Assembly: GCA_016218725.1 (NCBI GenBank)
Contig: JACRDB010000166.1
Coordinates: 1 to 42,913 of the forward strand
Reading direction: 5' to 3'
DNA from: Deltaproteobacteria bacterium
Lineage (GTDB): Bacteria > Myxococcota_A > Polyangia > Polyangiales > Ga0077539
Length of the DNA stretch: 42,913 nt
Position numbers and translations under genes: made by a program. The stretch's first letter is position 1; each line of letters opens with the position of its first letter. The notes beneath the pieces were generated by a model. The model saw nothing but the letters and a program-made list of their open reading frames with translations, did no database searches and was not told the origin of the DNA. Of this stretch, positions 23,020 to 30,930 are shown one piece after another.

Positions 23020-24144
23020 ATGCGTGTCAATCACCCCCGCGCGAGGCCCCTCGCGTTTCTGGCCCTGGCCCTTGGCCTCCTGCCCCTCTGCAAGCCCCGG
23101 GCTCCGCCCGCGAGGGACGCCGCGGGCCCCCGCTGGACCCGCGCCGCGCACCCCATCCTGGACATGCACACGCACCTGGACCCCATGGCCACCCCACGGA
23201 TCCTGGCGCTCTTTGACCAGCGCAACGTGCGCATGGCCGTGAACCTCTCCGGGGGCATCCCCGGCGACGGCCTGGAGGAGGCCCTGGAGCAGGCGAGGGT
23301 CTCCGGCGGGAGGGTCCTGCCCTTCTGCACCCTGGACTGGCGCCGGGCCCAGAGCGAGGACTTCGTCACCCACAGCGTGGCCCTCCTGGAGCGCTGCGCG
23401 GCGCTGGGCGTGCGGGGGCTCAAGATCCCGAAGGTCCTGGGGCTCCGCGCCAGGAAGCCCGACGGCACGCTCCTGGCCGTGGACGACCCGTGGCTGGACC
23501 CGCTCTTTGAGCGCTGTGGGTCCCTGGGCCTGGTGGTGCTCATCCACTCCGGGGACCCGCGGGCGTTCTTCGAGCCCGCTACACCCTCCAACGAGCGCTG
23601 GGACGAGCTCCAGGTGCACCCGGGCTGGAGCTTCGCCCGGCCCGGCCTGCCCAGCTGGGACGCGGTGCTGTCGCAGTTCGAGCGGCGCGTGCTGCGGCAC
23701 CCGTCGGTGCGCTTCGTGGGCGCCCACTTCGGCAACGCCGCGGAGGACCCGGCCCGCGTCGAGCGGCTCCTGGAGCGCGCGCCCAACTACTTCATTGACA
23801 CCTCCGCCCGCATCCCGGAGTTCGGCCGCCACGACCCGGCGCGCATGCGCAGGTTCTTCACCCGCTGGCAGGACCGGGTGCTCTTCGGCACGGACCTCGG
23901 CGTAGGCATGGCCCCGGAGGAGGACATGCTCGGCTCCAGCGGCGCCGACCCGCCCACCCTCGCCGACCACGAGCGCTTCTGGACCGCCACCTTCCGGTAC
24001 TTCGAGAGCGCCGACCGGGACATGCTCCACCCGACGCCCATCCAGGGCCGCTGGAACGTCCACGGCGTGCGCCTCCCGTCCCCCATCCTCCGGAAGCTCT
24101 ACGGCGCCAACGCCGCGGGGCTCCTACGGCTCCCCTGGCCCTGA
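23020..24144 (+). CDS. Amidohydrolase-2 family protein, probably exported
   Basis: A 374-residue TIM-barrel metal-dependent hydrolase or decarboxylase (PF04909-type). The metal-binding DMHTHLD is near residue 50, with LIHSGDPRAFF, FVGAHFGN and LFGTDLG further on as the other conserved strands. The N terminus (RPLAFLALALGLLPLC) looks like a signal sequence; the Cys could be lipidated but the lipobox is poor. Substrate unknown. ATG at 23020 preceded 7 bp upstream by TACGTT. The 3' end overlaps the convergent transporter gene by 21 bp. Confidence 0.82.
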   Translation: MRVNHPRARPLAFLALALGLLPLCKPRAPPARDAAGPRWTRAAHPILDMHTHLDPMATPRILALFDQRNVRMAVNLSGGIPGDGLEEALEQARVSGGRVLPFCTLDWRRAQSEDFVTHSVALLERCAALGVRGLKIPKVLGLRARKPDGTLLAVDDPWLDPLFERCGSLGLVVLIHSGDPRAFFEPATPSNERWDELQVHPGWSFARPGLPSWDAVLSQFERRVLRHPSVRFVGAHFGNAAEDPARVERLLERAPNYFIDTSARIPEFGRHDPARMRRFFTRWQDRVLFGTDLGVGMAPEEDMLGSSGADPPTLADHERFWTATFRYFESADRDMLHPTPIQGRWNVHGVRLPSPILRKLYGANAAGLLRLPWP

Positions 24145-25062
24145 GAGGCGCTCCGGCCTCGTGGCCAGCCACACCCCGCCCAGCACCAGCGCCGCGCCCA
24201 GCGCCGTGCGCGCGTCCAGGGACTCCGCGGGCAGCGCCACCCCGAGCCACCGAGAGAGCCTCGCGCTCGCGGTCACCGCCAGCGCCGCGGCCATCACGGG
24301 CTGGAAATAAATGAACACGCTCACCACCGAGGCCGGCAGCCGCGCCAGGCACCACGCGTTGGCCGCGTAAGTGAACACCGTGGGCACCAGCACCGTGTAC
24401 CCGAGGAGCAGGTACGCCCGGGGCCCCCAGGAGGCCGCCCCGAGGGCCGCGGGCACCCCCAGCGGCAGCGCCAGGAGCGCCCCCACGAAGAACACCTGCC
24501 GCACCACCGCGGACGCCCCCAGCGCCAGCACGGCGCCCCGCGCCAGCGTGAGGTAGAGCCCGTAGGCCGCGCTGTTGAGCACCACCAGGAGGTCCCCCAG
24601 GAGGTCCTCCCGGGCCACCGTCGCCCGCTCCGGGTGCACTACCAGCAGCGTGCCCGCCAGCGCCACCGCGACGCCCGCGGCCAGCGCGCCGCGGAGCCTC
24701 TCCCGCCCGAGGGCCACGGAGAACCCCAGGGTGAAGAGCGGGATCGTGGCCACCAGCACCGCCCCGTGGATGGCCGACGTGCGCTGGAGCCCCGCCAGGA
24801 AGCACGCCTGGTTCACGAACACCCCGAGGAACCCAAGGAGCGCCAGCCTCCCCCGGTGCCCCGGCGGCGGCAGGAGGCTCTCCCCCCGCCCGAGGCCCAG
24901 GAGCCCGAAGCACAACGCCGCCCCCGCGCAGCGCGCCAGCACCAGCGCCGGCCACGGCACCACCGCCAGCGTCACCTTGCCCACCACCGCCAGCGTGGCG
25001 AAGGCGCACTGCACCAGGAAGAGCACCGCGAGCGCGCGGCCGCGCTCCCCCTCAGGCGCCAT
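24124..25062 (-). CDS. EamA/DMT-family transporter
   Basis: A 312-residue membrane protein with ten predicted hydrophobic segments in two five-helix EamA repeats. LGFLGVFVNQACFLAGLQRTSAIHGAVLVATIPLF in the first repeat and SVVSVFIYFQPVMAAALAV in the second are typical drug/metabolite exporter motifs. Substrate cannot be inferred. The ATG at 25062 lies 24 bp from the stop of the DUF362 gene; the 25063-25095 junction is strikingly AT-rich for this window and may contain a promoter or a processing site. Confidence 0.87.
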   Translation of the reverse strand: MAPEGERGRALAVLFLVQCAFATLAVVGKVTLAVVPWPALVLARCAGAALCFGLLGLGRGESLLPPPGHRGRLALLGFLGVFVNQACFLAGLQRTSAIHGAVLVATIPLFTLGFSVALGRERLRGALAAGVAVALAGTLLVVHPERATVAREDLLGDLLVVLNSAAYGLYLTLARGAVLALGASAVVRQVFFVGALLALPLGVPAALGAASWGPRAYLLLGYTVLVPTVFTYAANAWCLARLPASVVSVFIYFQPVMAAALAVTASARLSRWLGVALPAESLDARTALGAALVLGGVWLATRPERLSGPGEP

Positions 25063-25086
25063 GAACAGACGATTTATTGAGTAAAA

Positions 25087-27831
25087 TCAAGAGGTTACAG
25101 GCGTCCCCGAGGAGCCCGGCGCGGGGGCGGGGATGCTCACCGAGGGGGCCCTCGGTGCGAGCGGGCCCTGGTGGCCGTAGCGGGCGAAGAGGCGGCCCCA
25201 GGGGGTGTCGCTCTGCCAGGCCTCGAAGGTGCGGCGGTCGCGCAGGGGCCAGCGGTAGTAGTCGTGGTAGACCTCGCTGCCGAGGACGAAGGCGTGCACC
25301 AGGGGCGTGTGGAAGAAGAGCTTCTGCAGGCCCTTCAGGGGCCCGAACCAGAGCAGGTCCCCGACGCGGCTGGCGCCGTTGTCCCCGACCTCGAAGCCCC
25401 AGCTCTCGCCGGAGACGTCCTCGCCGACGAGCTCGATGTCCCGCGGGTCGGCGACGCCGAGGCCGTCGTCGTGGGCGACGCGGAGGTACTCCAGGCTCAT
25501 GGGGTCGAAGCCCATCATCTTCGCGGCGACGGCGTCGATGGCCACCTGGTCCTGGGCGGCCAGGAGGTAGTTCTTGACCACGGGGATCATGGTGCGCGGC
25601 CCCGGTCCGTTGCCCGCGGTGGTGCCGTCCATGAGCGCGAAGAGCCCGCTATGGATCTCCTTCTGGATCGCCAGGAGGTCCACCAGCGTGCGGTGGATCC
25701 ACGAGTGCGTGTAGTGCCTGCGGGTGTTCAGGAGCCCCCCGAAGGCGTTCTTCATCGCCCCGGTGGTCGTCGTGTAGATGTGGCAGTTGTGTACCACGAG
25801 CCCGTTGGCGATGAAGCAGTCCGCACCGGGTACCGTCACGTCGTAGAGGTCCACGGCGACATCCTCGGGCACCTCTTCGAGGCTCTCGATCGAGTCCCAG
25901 GCGAGGTCTGCATGCGCGGCGGCCCGTAACGCGAGGAGGTCAGCGCGAAAGCGACTGCTCCCGGGAGCGGCCTCCAGAGCCCCGAGGAGCGCCCGCGCGA
26001 TCCGTGGGGTGGGATGGGTGTAGCCGTTCTCCAGGTTGTTCACCGAGCTCGCGAGCCCCGTTGCGGCCTGGGTCAGCCCGAGGCCGCGACGAACTGCGCG
26101 GAACGCCTCCGGCGAGAGGGGGACCGTGTCCCAGTTGCTGGGTTGCCTGCTCCCTGCGAGACGCGCGGCGTGCGCCGCGAGGCGCCTGGCCTTCTCGGGG
26201 TGGCGGAGTTGGAGCACCTCTGCGAGGCGAAGGAGCGCCGAGCCACCTACCGACACGAGGTGGTAGCTGCGTTTCTCCGTCCAGCGCCCGACCACGAGGG
26301 AGCGCACAGGCCGACACGATGCAGCGACGCCGAGACGACCGAAGAGCACCAGGAGTCCCTGGGCGAGCCTGGCGCTCTTGGTCGTCGCGCTGACCTCGGC
26401 CTGCCTGGCGCTCACGCAGCCATCTCCGTCCAGGTATGCGGAGAGGTACGCCGCCACCTCATCGTCGGGGCACCGAAAGAGCGCCTCAGGGACGCTCTTG
26501 TTGCCCGCGACAGAGGGAACCGCCATGCCGAGGTCCTCGAGGAAGCGCCCGAGGGAGCGGCTGTAGATATACTGGTGCTTGCCGTTTGGGTGGGGTCGCG
26601 CCTCCAACCCGAACAGGTCGTGGGTGAGGGCGCTGAAATCCTCACGGATGGCAGGCTCGGCGTTGACCCACCAGATCTTGTCCGACGACGCGCAGCGCTC
26701 GACGCACCCCTCCGCGGTGAGGTAGCCGAGCCAGCGCCAGAAGTCCGGAGACGTCTCCGCGGGGATCCGGAGCTGCGCGAGGTTCCCGCGGACATGGACG
26801 TCGTTCCTGTGCAGGATGAGTTGCACGGTCTGCGCACGCACGCCGAGGTCGCTAGCGATCGCCGTCGCCGCTGCCCCACCCTGATAAGCGTCGACCACAC
26901 GCTGGGAAAAGGCGGCGTCATACCGGCGCCCGCCGCGCGCCACGACCGACACGGGAGTGGGCGCGGCGTTGGTGCGGGGTAGCGGCTGCGAGCGACCCCG
27001 GACCGCGAGGCGACGCGCCATGGCGACGCGGGCGCCTGGGCCAAGGTCGCCGAGAGGGCGCCACCCGTCCGGCGTCCACACCGGGTGGTCGACGGTCGCG
27101 GTGAGCGTGCGACCCGTGCGAGTCCGCGCGCGAACGACCCGCCGGCCGCGACGCGAGGAACGCGCAAAATGCGTCGCGTCGAAGGCCGTCACGGAGCCAT
27201 CCGGTGCCATGGCGAGCACCCGCGCATGCCCCGGGGCGTGGCTCCCCCCCTCGCCATCCAGCGCCACGCATGGCGCCGCAGCGAGCTGGCGAGTGACGAG
27301 GTCGCGGATCGCGATCGTGGTGCCGTCCTCGAGCATCAGCTCCGTGTCGCCCGCGACGCACTTCATGGTTGGCAGGTGGACGATGTTCTTGCCCTCGAAG
27401 TAGTCCGGGATCCGGATGCCCTCGGGGAAGATCTTCGGCAGGACGTGCATGCGCGCCTTGGGCCGGTACTCGATCCAGCGCATGTCCTCCTCCCGGAAGT
27501 TGTACTTCACCGGGATGTCGTGGCCCTTGAAGATCGGCACGTAGTGGTTCAGGTCCTCGCCGCGGAAGGCGTTGGTGACCACGGTCTTGTTCTGCACGCA
27601 GACCAGGTCCCGGTACCCCTGGTCCCGCAGGGCGAGCGCCGCGCCCTCCAGCTGCCACGGCGTGGTGTTGGCCCCGGGGAAGGGGTAGTGCCACGAGATG
27701 TTGTCCTTCAGGATCGTCGTGGCCCCGCGGTCCAGCGCCGCGCCCAGGCCGCCCAGCTCGCACACCCGGGCCACGTCCGCCAGGATGGTCTCCGGCTGCG
27801 CCCGGAGCACCGCGACCTTGCTCTTTGCCAT
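25087..27831 (-). CDS. DUF362 domain protein interrupted by an intein
   Basis: A 914-residue precursor. The N-extein (157 residues, 27361-27831) and C-extein (232 residues, 25087-25785) join to a 389-residue DUF362 protein, with the junction reading LPTMK then CHIYTTTTGAMKNAFGG. DUF362 proteins are poorly characterised and often carry ferredoxin motifs. Here no Cx2Cx2C cluster is visible in the exteins, so a redox role is not supported. No signal peptide. The ATG at 27831 (MAKSKVAVLRAQPET) was preferred to longer frames that run into the enolase gene; the start follows the enolase stop by 17 bp, so cotranscription is likely. Confidence 0.88.
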   Translation of the reverse strand: MAKSKVAVLRAQPETILADVARVCELGGLGAALDRGATTILKDNISWHYPFPGANTTPWQLEGAALALRDQGYRDLVCVQNKTVVTNAFRGEDLNHYVPIFKGHDIPVKYNFREEDMRWIEYRPKARMHVLPKIFPEGIRIPDYFEGKNIVHLPTMKCVAGDTELMLEDGTTIAIRDLVTRQLAAAPCVALDGEGGSHAPGHARVLAMAPDGSVTAFDATHFARSSRRGRRVVRARTRTGRTLTATVDHPVWTPDGWRPLGDLGPGARVAMARRLAVRGRSQPLPRTNAAPTPVSVVARGGRRYDAAFSQRVVDAYQGGAAATAIASDLGVRAQTVQLILHRNDVHVRGNLAQLRIPAETSPDFWRWLGYLTAEGCVERCASSDKIWWVNAEPAIREDFSALTHDLFGLEARPHPNGKHQYIYSRSLGRFLEDLGMAVPSVAGNKSVPEALFRCPDDEVAAYLSAYLDGDGCVSARQAEVSATTKSARLAQGLLVLFGRLGVAASCRPVRSLVVGRWTEKRSYHLVSVGGSALLRLAEVLQLRHPEKARRLAAHAARLAGSRQPSNWDTVPLSPEAFRAVRRGLGLTQAATGLASSVNNLENGYTHPTPRIARALLGALEAAPGSSRFRADLLALRAAAHADLAWDSIESLEEVPEDVAVDLYDVTVPGADCFIANGLVVHNCHIYTTTTGAMKNAFGGLLNTRRHYTHSWIHRTLVDLLAIQKEIHSGLFALMDGTTAGNGPGPRTMIPVVKNYLLAAQDQVAIDAVAAKMMGFDPMSLEYLRVAHDDGLGVADPRDIELVGEDVSGESWGFEVGDNGASRVGDLLWFGPLKGLQKLFFHTPLVHAFVLGSEVYHDYYRWPLRDRRTFEAWQSDTPWGRLFARYGHQGPLAPRAPSVSIPAPAPGSSGTPVTS
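25786..27360 (-). other. Intein with LAGLIDADG homing endonuclease
   Basis: A 525-residue in-frame intein with all standard splicing residues: Cys1 in block A (CVAGDTELMLEDG), T89-x-x-H92 in block B (TVDHPV), and the terminal His-Asn (VVHN, 522-525) followed by Cys+1. Block F is DLYDVTVPGADCFIANG. A DOD-type homing endonuclease lies inside, with LAGLIDADG motifs LGYLTAEGC (211-219) and YLSAYLDGDGC (305-315), each keeping an acidic residue. Two extra DNA-binding segments are visible: a helix-turn-helix at about 147-190 before the endonuclease and an XRE-like one at about 416-462 after it. It should be able to self-splice and possibly home (inference). Confidence 0.93.
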
Positions 27832-27848
27832 CGTCCGTGCCCGTCCCT

Positions 27849-29129
27849 TCAGGCGTTCTTGAAGGCCCCGCGGCCCGCGTAGAGGGCGCCCTCGCCGAGC
27901 TCGTGCTCGATCCGCAGGAGCTGGTTGTACTTGGCCGTGCGCTCCCCGCGGGAGGCGCTCCCGGTCTTGATCATCCCCGCCCCGGTGCCCACCGCCAGGT
28001 CCGAAATGAACGTGTCCTCGGTCTCCCCCGAGCGGTGCGAGATGATGCACGTGTAGCCCGCCCGCGACGCCATGCGCATGCAGTCCAGCGTCTCCGTGAG
28101 GCTCCCGATCTGGTTGAGCTTCACCAGCACGCTGTTGGCGATCCCCTGGGAGACGCCCCGCTCCAGCCTCCGGGGGTTGGTCACGAAGAGGTCGTCCCCC
28201 ACGAGCTGGGTGCTCGCCCCGAGGCGCTCGGTCATGCGCTTCCAGGTGTCCCAGTCGTCCTCCGCGGCGCCGTCCTCCAGGGAAATGAGCGGGAAGCGCG
28301 CGCGCCAGTCGGCCCAGACGCCCACCAGGGCCTCGCCCGAGAGGCGCTCCTTGCCCCAGCGGTAGGTGCGCGACTCCTTGTCGTAGAGCTCGCTGGCGGC
28401 CACGTCCAGCGCGAGGCACACCTCCTCGCCGAGCTTGTAGCCCGCCGCCCCTACCGCGTGGGACACGCGCTCCAGGGCCTCCACGTTGGACCCGAGGCGC
28501 GGGGCGAAGCCCCCCTCGTCCCCCACGGCGGTGGCGAGCCCGTCCTTCTTGAGCGAGGCCTTGAGCTTGTGGAACACCTCCACGCCGGCGCGTAGCGCCT
28601 CGGAGAAGCTCGGGAAGCCCACCGGGCACACCATGAACTCCTGCACGTCCAGGCCGTTGTCCGCGTGGGCTCCCCCGTTCAAGATGTTCATCAAGGGCAC
28701 CGGCAGCACCCGGGCCTGGACCCCGCCGAGGTAGCGCCACAGGGGCAGCCGCAGCTGGTCCGCCGCCGCCCGCGCCACCGCCATGGACACACCAAGGATC
28801 GCGTTGGCCCCGAGGCGGCCCTTGTTGGGCGTGCCGTCCGCCCCGAGGAGGATCTGGTCGATCCGGGCCTGGTCCAGCGCGTCCAGGTCCTCGATGGCCT
28901 TGCCGAGCTGGAGCACGTTGGCCAGGGCCTTCTGCACCCCCTTGCCCGCGTAGCGCGCGCCGCCGTCACGCAATTCGAGGGCCTCGTGCTCCCCCGTGCT
29001 CGCCCCCGAGGGCACCGCCGCGCGGCCGCGGCCTCCGCCCTCCAGGTCGATTTCCACCTCCACCGTGGGATTGCCCCGCGAGTCGAGCACCTCGCGCGCG
29101 TAGACCTCTCGAATCAGTGTGTCGGACAT
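27849..29129 (-). CDS. eno: Enolase
   Basis: A 426-residue phosphopyruvate hydratase converting 2-phosphoglycerate to phosphoenolpyruvate. Typical motifs are VLDSRGNPTVEVE, PSGASTG, NILNGGAHADN, VGDEGGFAP, SLEDGAAEDDW, GDDLFVTN, LVKLNQIG and the signature SHRSGETEDTFI followed by DLAVGTGAGMIKTGS. The catalytic Glu and Lys positions and the Mg-binding Asp/Glu residues are present. The ATG at 29129 (MSDTLIREVYAREVL) fits the family start. The stop is 17 bp before the DUF362 gene. Confidence 0.98.
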   Translation of the reverse strand: MSDTLIREVYAREVLDSRGNPTVEVEIDLEGGGRGRAAVPSGASTGEHEALELRDGGARYAGKGVQKALANVLQLGKAIEDLDALDQARIDQILLGADGTPNKGRLGANAILGVSMAVARAAADQLRLPLWRYLGGVQARVLPVPLMNILNGGAHADNGLDVQEFMVCPVGFPSFSEALRAGVEVFHKLKASLKKDGLATAVGDEGGFAPRLGSNVEALERVSHAVGAAGYKLGEEVCLALDVAASELYDKESRTYRWGKERLSGEALVGVWADWRARFPLISLEDGAAEDDWDTWKRMTERLGASTQLVGDDLFVTNPRRLERGVSQGIANSVLVKLNQIGSLTETLDCMRMASRAGYTCIISHRSGETEDTFISDLAVGTGAGMIKTGSASRGERTAKYNQLLRIEHELGEGALYAGRGAFKNA

Positions 29130-29156
29130 TGGCCTCGGCTCCGTTCTGGGGCGCCG

Positions 29157-29162
29157 ACCATA
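29157..29162 (-). promoter_or_regulatory. Possible -10 element upstream of enolase
   Basis: TATGGT on the minus strand in the 70-bp gap upstream of eno, 27 bp before the ATG. The best -35 at 17 bp (TGTTCA) matches the consensus poorly. Confidence 0.3.
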
Positions 29163-29199
29163 GCGCCTCCCGGGCCGCTTGAACACGCCTCCCGGCGAA

Positions 29200-29841
29200 C
29201 TACCCCGAGGCGTCGTCCCCGGCGTCCGAGGCATCGCCGTCCGAGCCCCCCGCGTCCGGCGAGCCCGTGTCGGCGGCGCCGGTGTCCGCGGGGCCCGTGT
29301 CGGGCGTGCCCGTGTCGGGCGACCCGGTGTCCGTGGGGGTCGTGTCCATGCCACCACCCGTGTCAGGCGTGCCCGTGTCGGGCATCCCCGTGTCGGGTGT
29401 TCCGGTGTCGGGCATCCCCGTGTCGGGCGTTCCGGTGTCGGGCATCCCCGTGTCGGGTGTTCCGGTGTCGGGCGTGCCCGTGTCGGGCGTCCCCGTGTCC
29501 GCGGGGGCGGTGTCCAGCGCGGTGTCCGCGGGGACCGTATCCATCGCCGTGTCCGCGGGGACCGTGTCCAGCGCTGTGTCCGCGGGGAGCGTATCCGTCG
29601 CGGTGTCCGCGGGGGTCGTGTCGGTCCCGCTGTCCTGCGGGGCCGTGTCCATCGCGGTGTCCGCGGGGGTGGTGTCCGTCGCGTCGGGCCGGTCCCCGAG
29701 GTCCGACGCGGTGTCCGCGCCGGAGTCCACCGCGCCGGAGTCTGTCCGAGCGTCCAGCAGCCCCTCGTCGAAGGTCGCGATGAGCTCGCAGCCGCCCGCC
29801 GCGAGCGCTGCCACCGTCAGGATCAGGAGTTTGCGTCGCAC
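29200..29841 (-). CDS. Repeat-rich Thr/Asp/Pro lipoprotein
   Basis: A 213-residue putative lipoprotein. The signal sequence (RRKLLILTVAALAAGGC) ends at a lipobox-like cysteine at about residue 18. A short globular-looking part (ELIATFDEGLLDA) follows, then almost 170 residues of low complexity. These start with roughly nine-residue PADTAxDTx units, then pass into GTPDT/GMPDT five-residue units, and end in an acidic DASDAGDDASG tail. Such Asp/Thr-rich stalks are common on exported myxobacterial proteins and are probably extended spacers. No enzyme domain is present. GTG start, 13 bp after the TPR/PEGA gene. Confidence 0.75.
   Translation of the reverse strand: MRRKLLILTVAALAAGGCELIATFDEGLLDARTDSGAVDSGADTASDLGDRPDATDTTPADTAMDTAPQDSGTDTTPADTATDTLPADTALDTVPADTAMDTVPADTALDTAPADTGTPDTGTPDTGTPDTGMPDTGTPDTGMPDTGTPDTGMPDTGTPDTGGGMDTTPTDTGSPDTGTPDTGPADTGAADTGSPDAGGSDGDASDAGDDASG
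29361..29690. repeat. Coding tandem repeats in the lipoprotein gene
   Basis: From 29391 to 29480 there are three consecutive 30-bp units, each made of two 15-bp subunits with core GTGTCGGGC. The 15-bp subunit pattern continues from about 29361 to 29505. Beyond that, to about 29690, 27-bp units with core GTCCGCGGGG encode the PADTAxDTx repeats. All unit lengths are multiples of three, so copy-number change would keep the frame. Confidence 0.8.
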
Positions 29842-29854
29842 CGTTTCGCCCGTT

Positions 29855-30880
29855 CTAGAAGGTGATCGCCAGGCCGCCTGGGGACACGCGGACGCCCACC
29901 ACCGGCTGCGGGCCGGGCGCCGTCCTGGGCGTCGGCGTCGGCTCAGGGTGGCTCCTCCCGGCGATGTACAGCACCACCGCCACGCCCGCGGAGAGCACCG
30001 CCGCGCCAAAACCGATGTCCGCCAGGAGCGCGCTCCGACGCCCCGAGTCGTACAGCTCCCGCGTGGGCATGCTCTGGTACTCGTTGCGATCCGAGAGGGC
30101 CAGCAGCCCGAAGACCGTCCCCGCCACAAGCCCCACCCCCGTCACGCTCGCGGACACCCAGAAGCCCGCCCCGGGCCCCGTGGAGGGCGCCTCGCCGGGC
30201 TCCGTGGGCCCGGGCGGCGGTGGCGGCGGTGGGGGTGGCGGCGGCGGTGGCGGCGGTGGTGGGGGGGGCGGCGGCGTCTGGACGTTCTGGGCCAGCGCCA
30301 GGGCCACCGCGGCGCTCTGACCGCCTTCGACGTCCGCGGCGGCGTCGGAGCTCTGGTGGCCGTCCAGGTCGGCGTGGACGGCGTGACGCCCGGGGTTCAC
30401 CCGGAGCTCGCAGGGGCTCTGCTGGCCGGAGTCCCGCCCGTCCACCCAGATCCGCGCCCCGGGGGGCGTACTGGTCACCCGGAGCACCCCCTGGCGGCCG
30501 CGGAGCTGCGCCCGCCGGGCTTCCAGCGCCGCGCGCTCCGCCGCGGGAGGGTTCGACGCCAGCACCAGCTCGATGGCCGCCAGGGCCTCCGTGGGGTGGT
30601 TGAGCCGGTCGTGGCACTCGATGATGGGGCGCAGCACCACGGGGCTTGAGCGCAGGCCGTAGGCCCGCTCAAAGGACGCCAGCGCCTCGGCGAAGCGCCC
30701 CGCCCGGAAGTGCCCGCTCCCCTCGTCGTAGAGCCGCCGGGCCTCGGCCACGCTGGGGTCTTGCGCCGCCCCGGGTTGCGCGGGCTGCGCAGGCTGCGCG
30801 GGTTGGGCGGGTTGGGCCTGGGCGAGCGTGGGCAGGAGCACCAGGGCCAGCACCAGGAACCGCGGGCGGGAGCGACGCAT
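29855..30880 (-). CDS. TPR and PEGA domain protein, membrane-associated
   Basis: A 341-residue exported protein. The signal peptide ends near LPTLAQA and is followed by a QPA repeat. A TPR-like helical region (about 45-125: SVAEARRLYDEGSGHFRAGRFAEALASFERAY) precedes a PEGA domain (about 137-200, VLRVTSTPPGARIWVDG). A polyproline tract of about 24 residues encoded by a GGC/GGT-type run follows, then two hydrophobic segments (GFWVSASVTGVGLVAGTVFGL and GFGAAVLSAGVAVVLYIAG). This layout is frequent in Myxococcota; PEGA domains are thought to bind cell-surface partners. ATG at 30880. Confidence 0.82.
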   Translation of the reverse strand: MRRSRPRFLVLALVLLPTLAQAQPAQPAQPAQPAQPGAAQDPSVAEARRLYDEGSGHFRAGRFAEALASFERAYGLRSSPVVLRPIIECHDRLNHPTEALAAIELVLASNPPAAERAALEARRAQLRGRQGVLRVTSTPPGARIWVDGRDSGQQSPCELRVNPGRHAVHADLDGHQSSDAAADVEGGQSAAVALALAQNVQTPPPPPPPPPPPPPPPPPPPPPGPTEPGEAPSTGPGAGFWVSASVTGVGLVAGTVFGLLALSDRNEYQSMPTRELYDSGRRSALLADIGFGAAVLSAGVAVVLYIAGRSHPEPTPTPRTAPGPQPVVGVRVSPGGLAITF

Positions 30881-30893
30881 GGGGTACCGCCCC

Positions 30894-30923
30894 AAGGTAC
30901 TCCCTCCCCCGCGAAAGGTTCAA
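30894..30923 (-). promoter_or_regulatory. Possible promoter for the TPR/PEGA gene
   Basis: TTGAAC (30923-30918) and TACCTT (30899-30894) are separated by 18 bp on the minus strand. The start codon is 13 bp further on, so the leader would be very short. The -35 region shares the string ATCGTTGA with the candidate promoter of the rhodanese gene. Confidence 0.4.
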
Positions 30924-30930
30924 CGATTCT

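Noticed and set aside
30210..30290. GGC/GGT run as a structured RNA element
   Set aside because: It is explained as codons of the polyproline tract of the TPR/PEGA protein on the minus strand.
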